Shown one piece after another: positions 1-6,959 of a stretch of 20,254 nt of DNA. The translations under genes and the position numbers were made by a program. The notes beneath the pieces were generated by a model that was given only the letters and a program-made list of their open reading frames with translations, was not told where the DNA came from and made no database searches. Within the stretch, counting starts at the first letter, position 1. Every line of letters starts with the position of its first letter. The DNA comes from a virus. The stretch is taken from positions 1 through 20,254 of the IMG/VR virus record IMGVR_UViG_3300032046_000268, one strand, 5' to 3'.

Positions 1-75
1 GTTGTGCGTCTCAGCGACCCGTACGACCTCACCCGTTACGGGGTTTACCTTGTCCACAACGAGTTCGCCTCTCAT
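1..75 (-). CDS. Start of an unidentified gene, cut by the left edge of the window
   Basis: An ATG at 75 to 73 opens a frame that stays open for 25 codons to the window edge. It is preceded at good spacing by AGGAG (AGGAGTGGGCAACT then ATG). The visible N-terminus reads MRGELVVDKVNPVTGE, followed by VVRVAETHN, which looks like ordinary coding sequence. The gene begins inside the end of the DUF4031 gene (47-base overlap) in another frame. The fragment is too short to assign a family. Confidence 0.6.
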   Translation of the reverse strand, partial: MRGELVVDKVNPVTGEVVRVAETHN

Positions 76-361
76 AGTTGCCCACTCCTAAAAGGGTGGC
101 CACATCACGTGACCTCAGGAACCTCACCAGTTCACCGAACTTGATCTCCACCGCACCCAACCTAACGGCCAACGCTCTCTTGCCCTTTGTCAAGTCGTAA
201 TGTGGGAGGCGTTTGTCCTGAAACCACTCCCTCTTCAACCCCAACCGTGTGGCGAAAGAGTGGAGTTCCTCGAGAGAGTCGGCCACAAGGTGGCAAGACT
301 CGGTGTACCTCCACCTCGCATTCGGTACGCAAAAACCCAAACTGTCAACGTATACACTCAT
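29..361 (-). CDS. DUF4031 domain protein
   Basis: This protein of about 110 residues begins MSVYVDSLGF and carries the hallmark stretches of the DUF4031 family: an N-terminal VYVD, a central HLVADSLEELHSFATRLGL, REWFQDK, and PHYDLTKGKRALAVRLGAVE. The function of the family is not known; in my knowledge it occurs in bacteria, often actinobacteria, and in phages. The ATG at 361 overlaps the TGA of the preceding gene (TGATG), which implies translational coupling. A GTG one codon earlier is also possible. The last 25 residues are Arg/Gly-rich and overlap the next gene. Assignment is by remembered family pattern. Confidence 0.8.
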   Translation of the reverse strand: MSVYVDSLGFCVPNARWRYTESCHLVADSLEELHSFATRLGLKREWFQDKRLPHYDLTKGKRALAVRLGAVEIKFGELVRFLRSRDVATLLGVGNYERRTRCGQGKPRNG

Positions 362-570
362 CACTCACCGGGTCGCGGTAACCGAGCAAACCTGCGGAGG
401 AACCTCTCCGACGACCAACCCGTGCCGCCGAATGAGTTCGCCCACCTAAAACCCCGTCCGTCCCCTGAATTGTAGGTGGGTCCTCGAAGGGTGATGCGGT
501 CTGACCCACCCGCTGGTTGCTCAACAACCAACACCATTCCTACCCGCAACTGTGTGTGTCTCGGGATCAT
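361..570 (-). CDS. Small hypothetical protein (69 aa)
   Basis: A 69-residue frame begins MIPRHTQLRVGMVLVVEQ and ends RRFARLPRPGE. It fills the gap between the tail-fibre-like gene, whose stop is at 578, and the DUF4031 gene, whose ATG overlaps this stop. The pattern of a short hydrophobic strand, Gly-rich turns (GPTYNSGDGRGF, NSFGGTGW) and a basic C-terminus suggests a small beta-rich domain, but I recognise no family. There is no strong ribosome binding site; the start could also be the GTG at 576. Placement between two coupled genes is the main support. Confidence 0.55.
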   Translation of the reverse strand: MIPRHTQLRVGMVLVVEQPAGGSDRITLRGPTYNSGDGRGFRWANSFGGTGWSSERFLRRFARLPRPGE

Positions 571-577
571 GACCACG

Positions 578-1051
578 TTACACCCATGTGAGGGTCCACC
601 TGATAAGCCACTCAAAAGCACCACTTTTAGCCATCCCCGGGAAGGTTTTTCTTGCCGCCAACACGTGAGTGGAGAACAGGAGACCCGCCTCCTGGAAGAC
701 CACACCGTTACCCAGACCCGCGGCGAGCGTGGCCTCGAACCTCACACTCTTCAGTGCGGGGTAGGAAAACGTCGTAACGGCGAACTCAACAGGGTTGGTT
801 ATCACTGTGTCACCCGCGACCTCGGGTACACCACTCGTCCCGAGTTGGACGTACGCGACCTTGTAGTCCGCGGCGGGTCCACCTCCAACGATCCCTCTCA
901 CCTCCTGGGTGAGGAACCCAGCAACGATGACGTTCTCCTGGTCGACCAACCTCTCCCACTCCGCTTCACCGAACCCTCTTCTGAGGATCTCCAGCCGCCC
1001 TCGTACCTGGGGGATCCTGTCAGAGCGGTTGCCAACTCGGGTGGTAGTCAC
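578..1051 (-). CDS. Phage structural protein, tail-fibre/collar-like
   Basis: This 157-residue protein starts at a GTG with a clear AAAGGAGA site five bases upstream. Its second half matches a pattern I know from phage tail-associated proteins. It has a VQLGTSG strand, then a prediction-friendly series of beta strands, the segment FQEAGLLFSTHVLAARKTFP (compare EaGLf...llAR..Fp), and a C-terminal FEWLIRWTLTWV that resembles the usual i.WtitV ending. These proteins are mostly annotated as tail or fibre-associated. The N-terminal 35 residues are charged and probably helical. A virion role is inferred from pattern and genomic context; receptor binding is possible but not shown. Confidence 0.6.
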   Translation of the reverse strand: MTTTRVGNRSDRIPQVRGRLEILRRGFGEAEWERLVDQENVIVAGFLTQEVRGIVGGGPAADYKVAYVQLGTSGVPEVAGDTVITNPVEFAVTTFSYPALKSVRFEATLAAGLGNGVVFQEAGLLFSTHVLAARKTFPGMAKSGAFEWLIRWTLTWV

Positions 1052-1066
1052 AAGAGTCTCCTTTCC

Positions 1067-1252
1067 TCACTCACCATCCAGGTCTGCGGACAACCAATCC
1101 GCCCTCGTCCTTAGGTGTCTCTCGATCTGGTCCTTCAACTCTGGGTAGACCCACCCCTCACCCAACAACCAGTCCAGGTACGAGGTGGGAACGTCACTGA
1201 TATGTTTCCCTTTGTGGCAACCGAATTGCAGGATCGGGTCGGGTTCAGGCAT
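1067..1252 (-). CDS. DUF3820-like small protein
   Basis: A protein of about 61 residues. The core FGCHKGKHISDVPTSYLDWL followed by LGEGW and a charged helix fits the DUF3820 pattern (FGkhkGk.lsdvP.sYLdWl). That family is annotated in places as a putative quorum-sensing-regulated factor; its actual role is unclear. The ATG at 1252 overlaps the last codons of the glycosyltransferase gene by eight bases. A GTG at 1264 lies just behind GAAGGAG and is an alternative start adding four residues. The gene sits between a glycosyltransferase and a tail-fibre-like gene. Confidence 0.7.
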   Translation of the reverse strand: MPEPDPILQFGCHKGKHISDVPTSYLDWLLGEGWVYPELKDQIERHLRTRADWLSADLDGE

Positions 1253-2102
1253 GATGGGGTACACCCTTCTCCTTCAGGTACGCCTCTGCCGCAAGTTCAC
1301 CACCAACACGCGAGGCAACTCGAGAGAACAGGACATGGTCGAACCCAGCAACCTCTAACTGGTGATCCTTCTCCGTGTAGTACCCTCTGACACACCAGAA
1401 CGGTGCGTGCCCCTCGGAATGGATGACCGACCCTGTGGGACCCACACCGAGGTGTTGAACCTGATAGGGTGGTTTCGTTCGGGTACAATACGAGTAACCC
1501 GCACTCTTAAGTGAGGCAAACTGTACGTCCGCGAACCCCTTCGGTTGGTCGCCGAAGTGGACACCCACTACGTCCAGTGCCCTACGGTCGAACACAACGT
1601 GTGCCTCACCCGTGTAACTCAGTTGTGCGAACATACTCGTACCAAACGAAAAGTGTTCACCCAGTGTCGCTAATCCGAAGAGGGTTAGCGCACCCACCTT
1701 GTGACCCTCCTGGATCAACGCCTGCAGGTCGCCTACACACTCGTGGACCGTCGCGGAGGAGACGAGGACGTCGTCATCCTTGAGAAAGATATAGTCGTAG
1801 GGTGGGTCCACGCTGAGAGCGAGGGTCAACACGTCTCTCCTAGCGAGTCCACACCGTTGGTTTGCCACTGCAAGTGTAGGACGCCCGAGGTAACTCCGCT
1901 TCAGGGTACTCACGTGAATCGCGACACCCTTGGAGAGCATCTCCTCGAGGTACGTGTGGACGTCCTTGTAGGTCGACCCGTCGTCGAAGATCCAGTAGGT
2001 AAACTCGTCCCGCCTGTCCTTGAGGAGCCACCCCGTGGTCAACCTCAACAGGTTTGGCCTGTTGTAGGTGGTCGTGACGACGAGAACTTTAGGGTTGCTC
2101 AC
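1245..2102 (-). CDS. GT-A type (GT2-like) glycosyltransferase
   Basis: This 285-residue protein is expected to transfer a sugar from a nucleotide-sugar donor. The N-terminal VLVVTTTYNRPNLL strand and loop, the DDGS at residues 40 to 43, and the FLKDDDVLV at 107 to 113 (DxD-like metal and donor site) are typical of GT-A glycosyltransferases of family 2 and relatives. The C-terminal half contains Trp/His-rich acceptor-side segments that I cannot assign. It starts at a GTG whose bases overlap the TGA of the metallohydrolase gene (GTGA). With the GT9 gene at 3568 it is the second glycosyltransferase in this late operon. The target may be a phage structural protein, DNA or host surface glycan; the sequence does not decide. 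Confidence 0.82.
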   Translation of the reverse strand: MSNPKVLVVTTTYNRPNLLRLTTGWLLKDRRDEFTYWIFDDGSTYKDVHTYLEEMLSKGVAIHVSTLKRSYLGRPTLAVANQRCGLARRDVLTLALSVDPPYDYIFLKDDDVLVSSATVHECVGDLQALIQEGHKVGALTLFGLATLGEHFSFGTSMFAQLSYTGEAHVVFDRRALDVVGVHFGDQPKGFADVQFASLKSAGYSYCTRTKPPYQVQHLGVGPTGSVIHSEGHAPFWCVRGYYTEKDHQLEVAGFDHVLFSRVASRVGGELAAEAYLKEKGVPHHA

Positions 2103-2614
2103 TTAACGCAAACCTCCGTGGGTTGTCCGACACCCACCTCCGGAAGGTAGTCGCGGATGTGGGGGTTCCCTGGTGGCTTGTGGGAGAAGACCACCCACTT
2201 GACCCGCTTCGCTTTGAACCCTTCCTTCAGTTCCTCCCAAGACTGGTCGCCAGCGAACCTCCGGATAATCTGAAGCAGGTGGTTGCAAAAGACCCGACCG
2301 TGAGCGGGTGAGTTGCGACCAAGGCGGTGTTTGTACATCGCGACGTGGGTCAACTCGTGGAGGACCACAAAATCGTTCCACTTGGACTTAGGTAGCACGA
2401 GCGTGCCCATCCATCCCATGGACGCTCTCCACCAATCAGGACCGACGATGAACTTGAACTCGCGTCTCGCGAAGGGGTACTTGGTCTTCCACCACCGACT
2501 CCCAACTACAGTGGAGATGAACTGTTTCACCTCGTCGAGCGACCCGAACTGCCGTCGGGTAGTGACGAAGCGCTCCGCGTCGTAGACCTTTTGCCTCTGC
2601 GAGTCGCGCTTCAT
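2099..2614 (-). CDS. TIGR04338-like zinc metallohydrolase
   Basis: This 171-residue protein begins MKRDSQRQKVYDAE, close to the RDxQRxkVYxaE opening of the TIGR04338 putative metallohydrolase family. The metal site is HELTH at residues 86 to 90, with a third likely ligand at H105 in SPAHGRVF, giving a HExxH plus downstream His arrangement. The protein is likely a cytoplasmic zinc hydrolase or peptidase; the substrate is unknown. I chose the ATG at 2614 because GGGAG lies nine bases upstream, overlapping the end of the preceding gene. Longer in-frame starts would run into that gene. The tail PTEVCVK ends at the GTGA coupling with the GT2 gene. Confidence 0.75.
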   Translation of the reverse strand: MKRDSQRQKVYDAERFVTTRRQFGSLDEVKQFISTVVGSRWWKTKYPFARREFKFIVGPDWWRASMGWMGTLVLPKSKWNDFVVLHELTHVAMYKHRLGRNSPAHGRVFCNHLLQIIRRFAGDQSWEELKEGFKAKRVKWVVFSHKPPGNPHIRDYLPEVGVGQPTEVCVK

Positions 2615-2619
2615 TTGTG

Positions 2620-2820
2620 CTACTCCCAGTGCTCTCGAATGTGGTCCCTTATCTGCTCGAGTGTGAGCCACCCATAACCCTCGCGTAGAAGCATCGCTTG
2701 GATCTTCTTGAGCCCACTCTCGAACTGAGCCTTCACCCGGTCGGGTGTGGTCTCCACAACTCCCTGGTGTAACGCGTGTACGATCCGCTGCGCGCGTTTG
2801 TCACTCATCAGGTCTGCCAC
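2620..2820 (-). CDS. Small helical protein of unknown function (66 aa)
   Basis: A 66-residue protein with charged, probably helical sequence (SDKRAQRIVHALHQGVVE, KAQFESGLKKIQAMLL, LTLEQIRDHIREHWE). It starts at a GTG behind GGAGG at 11 bases; a later ATG at 2808 is less well placed. A small C-terminal helix-turn-helix is conceivable, but no family is recognised. A perfect TATAAT lies just upstream at 2846 to 2851 and overlaps the stop of the previous gene. Without a recognisable -35 partner it is not called as a promoter. Confidence 0.6.
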   Translation of the reverse strand: MADLMSDKRAQRIVHALHQGVVETTPDRVKAQFESGLKKIQAMLLREGYGWLTLEQIRDHIREHWE

Positions 2821-2846
2821 GGACGATCTACCCTCCTCTCGTTATA

Positions 2847-3566
2847 TTATATGGCAACCCGGTCACCACATTCCGCCGGCATCCGTTGGAACAACTCTTT
2901 CTCTGCCCATACCACGAATGTTGCACCGTTCTGTTGGCACCACAGTCTTCCAGCTTCGAACTTCAACCTCTTCGTCTCGCTCGTAACGTCCCACCCGACC
3001 TCGATCAACTCCCGTCTTCCGTCTCGGTAGGTGACGAGGATGTCTGGGACATACAGTCGCTCCGTTCCCTTCGTATCGGTGTAAGGGATTGAGAAAGGTT
3101 CGTACCTGTAGGAGACGACGGTCACGTCTTTCTCCAACCACTGGAATGCGAGTAACTCGTAGGACGACCGGTGGTAGAACCTCTTTCCATTCTTCGCAGA
3201 CCAAAAGTGACCTACTCGACCCTGAAACCACTTTCCCTCAAGAATAAGTTGCACCACGGTCATAGACATTTTCGGGCGGGACCCCCGCAACTTCGCCCTG
3301 AACTCCTCCGAACGCGGAACCGCAGCGTACTTGTTGCCACGATGCCACGGGTGGGGTCCAGCAGCGTATCGGTTGCCGAGGTTTATCAGGCGAAGCTTCT
3401 CTCTCACCTCTTCACGGATCGGTGGTCGGGGCCTTCGTAACGCCTCCTGTACCTCTGGCCTCTTCGCGGGATTCTTGTCGCCACACATCGACGGTCGAGG
3501 AACCCCACGTCCGCCACCGTACTTGTTGCTAAGGTCCGCCAAACGAATCTTTTCCTCTCGTTCCAT
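2847..3566 (-). CDS. Free-standing homing-type nuclease, NUMOD3-like repeats plus PD-(D/E)XK domain
   Basis: A protein of about 239 residues. The first 100 residues contain several short basic motifs of NUMOD3 type (for example EEVREKLRLINLGNRY, then RSEEFRAKLRGSRPK), which bind DNA in phage homing endonucleases. Residues from about 130 look like a PD-(D/E)XK nuclease of the TnsA/Vsr-like style: a Glu in RSSYELLAFQWLEKD (E137), YVPDILVTYRDG (D175), and RRELIEVGW (E189). The canonical ExK lysine position is a Gly here (E-V-G), so the site is atypical. The ATG at 3566 is one base after the GT9 stop; the ribosome binding site is weak. Such genes are usually mobile within phage genomes. Confidence 0.7.
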   Translation of the reverse strand: MEREEKIRLADLSNKYGGGRGVPRPSMCGDKNPAKRPEVQEALRRPRPPIREEVREKLRLINLGNRYAAGPHPWHRGNKYAAVPRSEEFRAKLRGSRPKMSMTVVQLILEGKWFQGRVGHFWSAKNGKRFYHRSSYELLAFQWLEKDVTVVSYRYEPFSIPYTDTKGTERLYVPDILVTYRDGRRELIEVGWDVTSETKRLKFEAGRLWCQQNGATFVVWAEKELFQRMPAECGDRVAI

Positions 3567-3567
3567 A

Positions 3568-4539
3568 TTACGTAGCAACCCGCGAGGTCTTTTCCACATG
3601 GTTGGCAATGGACTCCACGGAATGGCTCAACATCCTGTCACAACCCGTCTCACGGCACTCCTTCTTCCAGCCCTTGAGGGAGTTGTAGTTGCAAGGGAGA
3701 CTACACCGGGTGCTCTCACCATCAAGGGGGGTGAGGGACGGGTAGGTCCGCGTGATGTTCCTCCCGTCTGTCGGACCGAAGACACCCACCGCGGGGGCAC
3801 CGAGAGAAGCGCACAAGTGGACCATCAAGGAGTCCACTGTGAGGACCACCTTGCACTGCTTCACCACACCAGCGACGAGGGGAATGGGGAGACCCACACA
3901 CAGTGTGGTACCGTCGGGGACCTCTATGGGGGGTACCACACAATCGAACCACACCACGTTACCGGACTTGGAGAGGCGTTCGGCAAGGGGCACCCACAAG
4001 TCTACGGGAAGACTTCTTGCCCTACAGGTGCACCGTGGTTGGTACCCGATCAGAGGTCTACCGAGGTCGCACCTCTGAGTGACCCACTCTCGTGCGCACC
4101 TCATCTCGTCTTCGGAAACACGCCACTGCGGACACGCGCGCGAAACGTCCTCCACACCCCCAGTCCGGGCGAACACCTGAGGACGGTTGAACAACAGTTC
4201 ACCCACACACGTTGCCTCGTACTGGAATGCTGGACAGTACTCGTCTACCACAGGGTAACCTCTGTCCAGGATCGACTTCAGGTATGGGTACTTGGTGGGG
4301 TCGAGGGGGTCGCACCTCCCCCTACGAGTCCTCCGAACGTCCTCCAGGAAACCGAGGCTCCACACCTCATCGACACCCACCAGGTGGCTCGCGGTGTCGA
4401 CAAACGGTTGAGGTGTGTATACGATCACACGCCAATGGGGGTGAGCGAGTTTGATCGCGAGAGCAGCAGCACCGAGGCAGATTACGTCACCGTACCCACC
4501 CGCCTCCCTCAACAAGATGACGCCCTCTTGGTCTCTCAC
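3568..4539 (-). CDS. GT9-like (heptosyltransferase-type) glycosyltransferase
   Basis: This 323-residue protein resembles ADP-heptose:LPS heptosyltransferase-type GT-B enzymes. The N-terminal GVILLREAGGYGDVICLG (residues 6 to 23) matches the first beta strand and glycine loop. A second Rossmann half contains LIGYQPRC, then VVLTVDSLMVHLCASLGAPA followed by VGVFGPTDG (residues 241 to 269), the typical GT9 donor-site signature. The C-terminus has four cysteines (289, 293, 305, 310), as in many GT9 proteins. It starts at a GTG overlapping the stop of the radical SAM gene (GTGA), so the two are probably co-translated. The substrate is unknown. In a late tail operon, glycosylation of a virion protein is as likely as modification of host glycan. 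Confidence 0.85.
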   Translation of the reverse strand: MRDQEGVILLREAGGYGDVICLGAAALAIKLAHPHWRVIVYTPQPFVDTASHLVGVDEVWSLGFLEDVRRTRRGRCDPLDPTKYPYLKSILDRGYPVVDEYCPAFQYEATCVGELLFNRPQVFARTGGVEDVSRACPQWRVSEDEMRCAREWVTQRCDLGRPLIGYQPRCTCRARSLPVDLWVPLAERLSKSGNVVWFDCVVPPIEVPDGTTLCVGLPIPLVAGVVKQCKVVLTVDSLMVHLCASLGAPAVGVFGPTDGRNITRTYPSLTPLDGESTRCSLPCNYNSLKGWKKECRETGCDRMLSHSVESIANHVEKTSRVAT

Positions 4540-5927
4540 TTCTGCTCACCCATTGGTTTACGCCCCTGAGGCGTCAACGCCCTTGGCTTCGGAACAATAC
4601 GGGTTAGGTCAGTCGGAGGGAGGTTGGACATGATCCACGCGGCAGCCTTGAGCCAGATGAAACGGAGTGCGCACTGAGTGGCAACCGGGGCGGATATGTC
4701 ACCGTGCACCCCGAGACTCTCCTCCCTGCAACCACCACCGCAAGAAAACCTCACGGGACACTGCATGCACCCCTTCCGTAAGTAGATCCTGTTGTCCAAC
4801 CACTTCGCCCTGAGTTCCTCGTCGAGACCACCCCGGAACACGTTCCCAATCAACGAGGACTGCTCCCGGTGGCACGCGAAAGTGTCCCCTTTGGAATTTA
4901 CCGACACGTACCCAACTCCAGCACCACATTCAGTTCCGCTGTGGATACAATAGAGGAGTCTCTCGAGGGTCTTGGTGATGTTGTGGAACACGGGTTTCCG
5001 ACCCAGTTGGATCTGCTCGACAAACCAATCCGCCACCTTTAGGTACTGGTCCTCCAACATCAGGAGGTCCTCCTGGGTAATGGTGACCTTGGAGGCATTG
5101 GGGTCGACGCACAGGGACTCCGTGAGGAAGGAGGGTTCGATGGACACGTGGTTCCCGAACCCATCCCAGACGAGTTGGTTCAAGAACTTCGCGACGTCGA
5201 GCATCTCGCCAGCGGTGTCCTTGGTGTAGGTCGCTCTGAGGGTGATGGACCCCGTGAACTGTTCCTGCCTGAGGAGCCTCAATCCCTCGAGAACGTCCTT
5301 GAAGGAACCCCTCCCGTTCGCGTCCTTCCGGTGCCTGTCGTGGACGTGTTCGGGTCCGTCGAGGGACACGATGAAGGAGAACCTCCTACCCCTCAAGAAC
5401 GCCAACTTGTCCTTCGAGAACAACGTCCCGTTGGTGGTGATGTGGAAGTGTGGTTGAGCGGGGAAGGTCCTCCCCTCGAAGTACCTGACGACGTCCACGA
5501 TCGTCCGCCAGTTCAAGAGTGGTTCACCACCGAAGAACCCGATACTCCCACCCTTGGCTGCCTCCACATTCGGGAAGAGGTAGTCGATCGCGGACCTCGC
5601 GGTGTCGAACGACATCATGTCCACACCAGGGTAATATGCCCGGACCAGGCAATAATCGCATCGAAGGTTACACGCGTGACAAGCCTCGATGACGAGATAC
5701 CTGCACGAGGAGAGCCTGTAACAGGGGAACACAGGTCGGTACTCCACCCCGAGGACGAGGTCGGGTGGGTGGTTTTTGGGGTTCTCACCAGGTTCGAGTT
5801 GTGCTAAGACCATCGAGTTGCAGTCGTACACGAACCTGCGGTCCCTAACAGTGAACTCGAACAGCTCGGGTTTCGCACCACCTGTGCACCTCACCTTAGG
5901 CGAGGTATCCGCGTTGAGAAGTTTCAT
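4536..5927 (-). CDS. Radical SAM/SPASM enzyme, peptide-maturase-like
   Basis: A 463-residue enzyme. An N-terminal segment (FTVRDRRFVYDCNSMVLAQL) resembles the leader region of SCIFF/QhpD-type maturases. The radical SAM cluster motif is C86-x3-C90-x2-C93 in CHACNLRCDYC, and the SAM-binding GGEP is at 133 to 136. The C-terminal SPASM domain is complete and canonical: C334-x12-G-x4-C352, then C387-x2-C390-x5-C396-x3-C400-x18-C419, enough for two auxiliary [4Fe-4S] clusters. Such enzymes form thioether or other cross-links in peptides, or oxidise Cys/Ser in sulfatases. It is preceded by AGGAG and coupled (ATGA) to a Cys-rich 66-residue gene, and followed by a GT9 gene (GTGA). The Cys-repeat tail proteins at 7431 to 10892 are attractive substrates. 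An anaerobic sulfatase-maturase-like role is less likely because no sulfatase is present. Confidence 0.9.
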   Translation of the reverse strand: MKLLNADTSPKVRCTGGAKPELFEFTVRDRRFVYDCNSMVLAQLEPGENPKNHPPDLVLGVEYRPVFPCYRLSSCRYLVIEACHACNLRCDYCLVRAYYPGVDMMSFDTARSAIDYLFPNVEAAKGGSIGFFGGEPLLNWRTIVDVVRYFEGRTFPAQPHFHITTNGTLFSKDKLAFLRGRRFSFIVSLDGPEHVHDRHRKDANGRGSFKDVLEGLRLLRQEQFTGSITLRATYTKDTAGEMLDVAKFLNQLVWDGFGNHVSIEPSFLTESLCVDPNASKVTITQEDLLMLEDQYLKVADWFVEQIQLGRKPVFHNITKTLERLLYCIHSGTECGAGVGYVSVNSKGDTFACHREQSSLIGNVFRGGLDEELRAKWLDNRIYLRKGCMQCPVRFSCGGGCREESLGVHGDISAPVATQCALRFIWLKAAAWIMSNLPPTDLTRIVPKPRALTPQGRKPMGEQK

Positions 5928-6124
5928 CCTACTCTCCTAATGGGTGTGGAGGCGGTCCACTTTGGAACCCTCTCTCGGAGACCTAACAAGCACACAGCGA
6001 AAGGTTTGAGGAGGTAGGTCTGGAACCCTACACAGCACCGAGTGTAGAACTCACACCTCCGGTTCGCGTAGTGTGTGCATGCCTCACAGACAGCCAACCT
6101 AGTCTTTTTCACGTCCGGACTCAC
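5924..6124 (-). CDS. Small Cys-rich protein coupled to the radical SAM gene
   Basis: A 66-residue protein with eight cysteines overall and a core motif CEACTHYANRRCEFYTRCC, then a later single Cys in FAVCLLG. The layout C-x2-C...C...CC...C resembles a family of small putative zinc-binding proteins common in phages (CksC..y....C..CGCfm......CP.gkW). Its TGA overlaps the ATG of the radical SAM gene, so they are co-translated. It could be a metal-binding accessory protein. Because RiPP precursors often sit directly upstream of their maturase, it could instead be a substrate. The GTG at 6124 has no strong ribosome binding site; a GTG at 6112 is an alternative. The 5' end overlaps the preceding 44-residue gene. 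Confidence 0.65.
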   Translation of the reverse strand: MSPDVKKTRLAVCEACTHYANRRCEFYTRCCVGFQTYLLKPFAVCLLGLRERVPKWTASTPIRRVG

Positions 6125-6233
6125 TCACGGAACAGTAGTGCCCGTTTCGATGGTCCAGAACAACGACCACCCCATCCTCAAACCCCACCGACAGGATATA
6201 ACCTTCCAGGTCAATTGTGATGTAGCGCACCAT
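6099..6233 (-). CDS. Very small protein (44 aa), function unknown
   Basis: The 140-base gap between the TM2-like gene and the Cys-rich gene holds an open frame from an ATG at 6233 to a TAG at 6101 to 6099. A GGATAGGTG-type ribosome binding sequence lies immediately upstream. The product begins MVRYITIDLEGYILSVGFED, followed by a hydrophobic GVVVVLDHRNGHYCSV and a charged end. It looks like a small two- or three-strand beta protein. No family is recognised. The frame overlaps the next gene by 26 bases if that gene starts at 6124. Confidence 0.5.
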   Translation of the reverse strand: MVRYITIDLEGYILSVGFEDGVVVVLDHRNGHYCSVSESGREKD

Positions 6234-6264
6234 CACCTATCCACCACCCACACTACATTCGGGT

Positions 6265-6627
6265 TCACCCGCGTAACCGCTCGACCTCGGACCGGAGACT
6301 AGAGATGGTACCCAAGAGTTCCTTGTGTTGTCTCTCCCTCTCGTATCTCTCACGTTGTTCCTTGATCTGGTGCCTCGCGAGTGCCCATCCACCAACAGCA
6401 CCCGCCACCACATACGGATTGGTGGGTTTTGGGTAGAGCGCCATATGGGGAACCCAGAACACGTCCACCAGTTGACCCACCCCGAGGAGACCCAAGGTGA
6501 ACAACCACAGGAAACCGGTAAAGGTCCTCCCGGTGTACAACCTGTGGAGACCACACAAACCGACTGCACACCCCAACCACAGGAGGTACGAGAGGAAGAT
6601 GCTCTTCCCTTTAACCTTCGGGTACAT
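6265..6627 (-). CDS. TM2-domain-like membrane protein with C-terminal coiled coil
   Basis: A 120-residue protein. Residues 1 to 60 fit a TM2 domain: a basic N-terminus (MYPKVKGKS), a first membrane helix (IFLSYLLWLGCAVG), the connecting G-HR-Y-GR element (CGLHRLYTGRTFTGF) and a second helix ending in a polar LVDVFW. A third short hydrophobic segment (YVVAGAVGGWALA, about 72 to 85) is followed by a charged, probably coiled-coil tail rich in Glu, Arg and Gln to the C-terminus. I chose the ATG at 6627 for the perfect AAGGAGGT seven bases upstream; the longer frame has no such site. A membrane protein inside a tail operon may act on the host envelope during infection or release; this is speculative. 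Confidence 0.72.
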   Translation of the reverse strand: MYPKVKGKSIFLSYLLWLGCAVGLCGLHRLYTGRTFTGFLWLFTLGLLGVGQLVDVFWVPHMALYPKPTNPYVVAGAVGGWALARHQIKEQRERYERERQHKELLGTISSLRSEVERLRG

Positions 6628-6686
6628 AGCTGACCTCCTTACGTTTGTGTGCCACACACCCAGGGCCAACTGATTACCCCATTAGG

Positions 6687-6959
6687 TTAAACACTAGGAG
6701 GAGTGGTTGCTTGGTGCGTAACCTTCCGCGACCCAATGCGGAAAGGCCAAAGCAGGACAAGCATGAACACGCACACGCACAGGACGAACAAGGAGGTGAC
6801 AAGACTTTTTTGTGCAACATCCAACGCCAACTGACAGGAACCAGCATTCATCCTCGGTAAACCAACGATAACCCTCACACACTGTGCTATCATAAGAAAG
6901 AGTGTGGGTACGGTGAGGGCAAAAAACACCCACACGACCAACTTGACTTTCGAGTACAT
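6687..6959 (-). CDS. Small membrane protein, two predicted transmembrane helices
   Basis: A 90-residue protein starting MYSKVKLVVW at an ATG with AAGGAGGT upstream. Two hydrophobic stretches are visible: VVWVFFALTVPTLFLMIA (about residues 7 to 24) and LVTSLFVLCVCVFMLVLLWP (about 54 to 73). They are joined by a loop with Cys and Arg, with a polar C-terminus. Its ribosome binding region and first codons resemble those of the neighbouring TM2-like gene (CACAA-x-C leader, AAGGAGGT, ATGTAC-CGAA-GT). A holin-like or superinfection-exclusion role could be guessed, but nothing in the sequence decides. Family unknown. Confidence 0.65.
   Translation of the reverse strand: MYSKVKLVVWVFFALTVPTLFLMIAQCVRVIVGLPRMNAGSCQLALDVAQKSLVTSLFVLCVCVFMLVLLWPFRIGSRKVTHQATTPPSV

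Noticed and set aside
476-1114. Plus-strand open frame of 212 residues
   Set aside because: It is opposite the tail-fibre-like gene and its neighbours, has no ribosome binding site and no recognisable domain.
2846-2851. Perfect TATAAT before the 66-residue helical gene
   Set aside because: It overlaps the stop of the preceding gene and lacks a recognisable -35; chance is likely.
3331-4569. Long plus-strand open frame (412 residues)
   Set aside because: It lies opposite the nuclease and GT9 genes, whose families are recognisable on the minus strand; the plus-strand product has no recognisable motifs.
6646-6658. TGTGTG-C-CACACA palindrome near the TM2-like gene start
   Set aside because: It is a short alternating-base dyad that could be an operator but is too simple to support a call.
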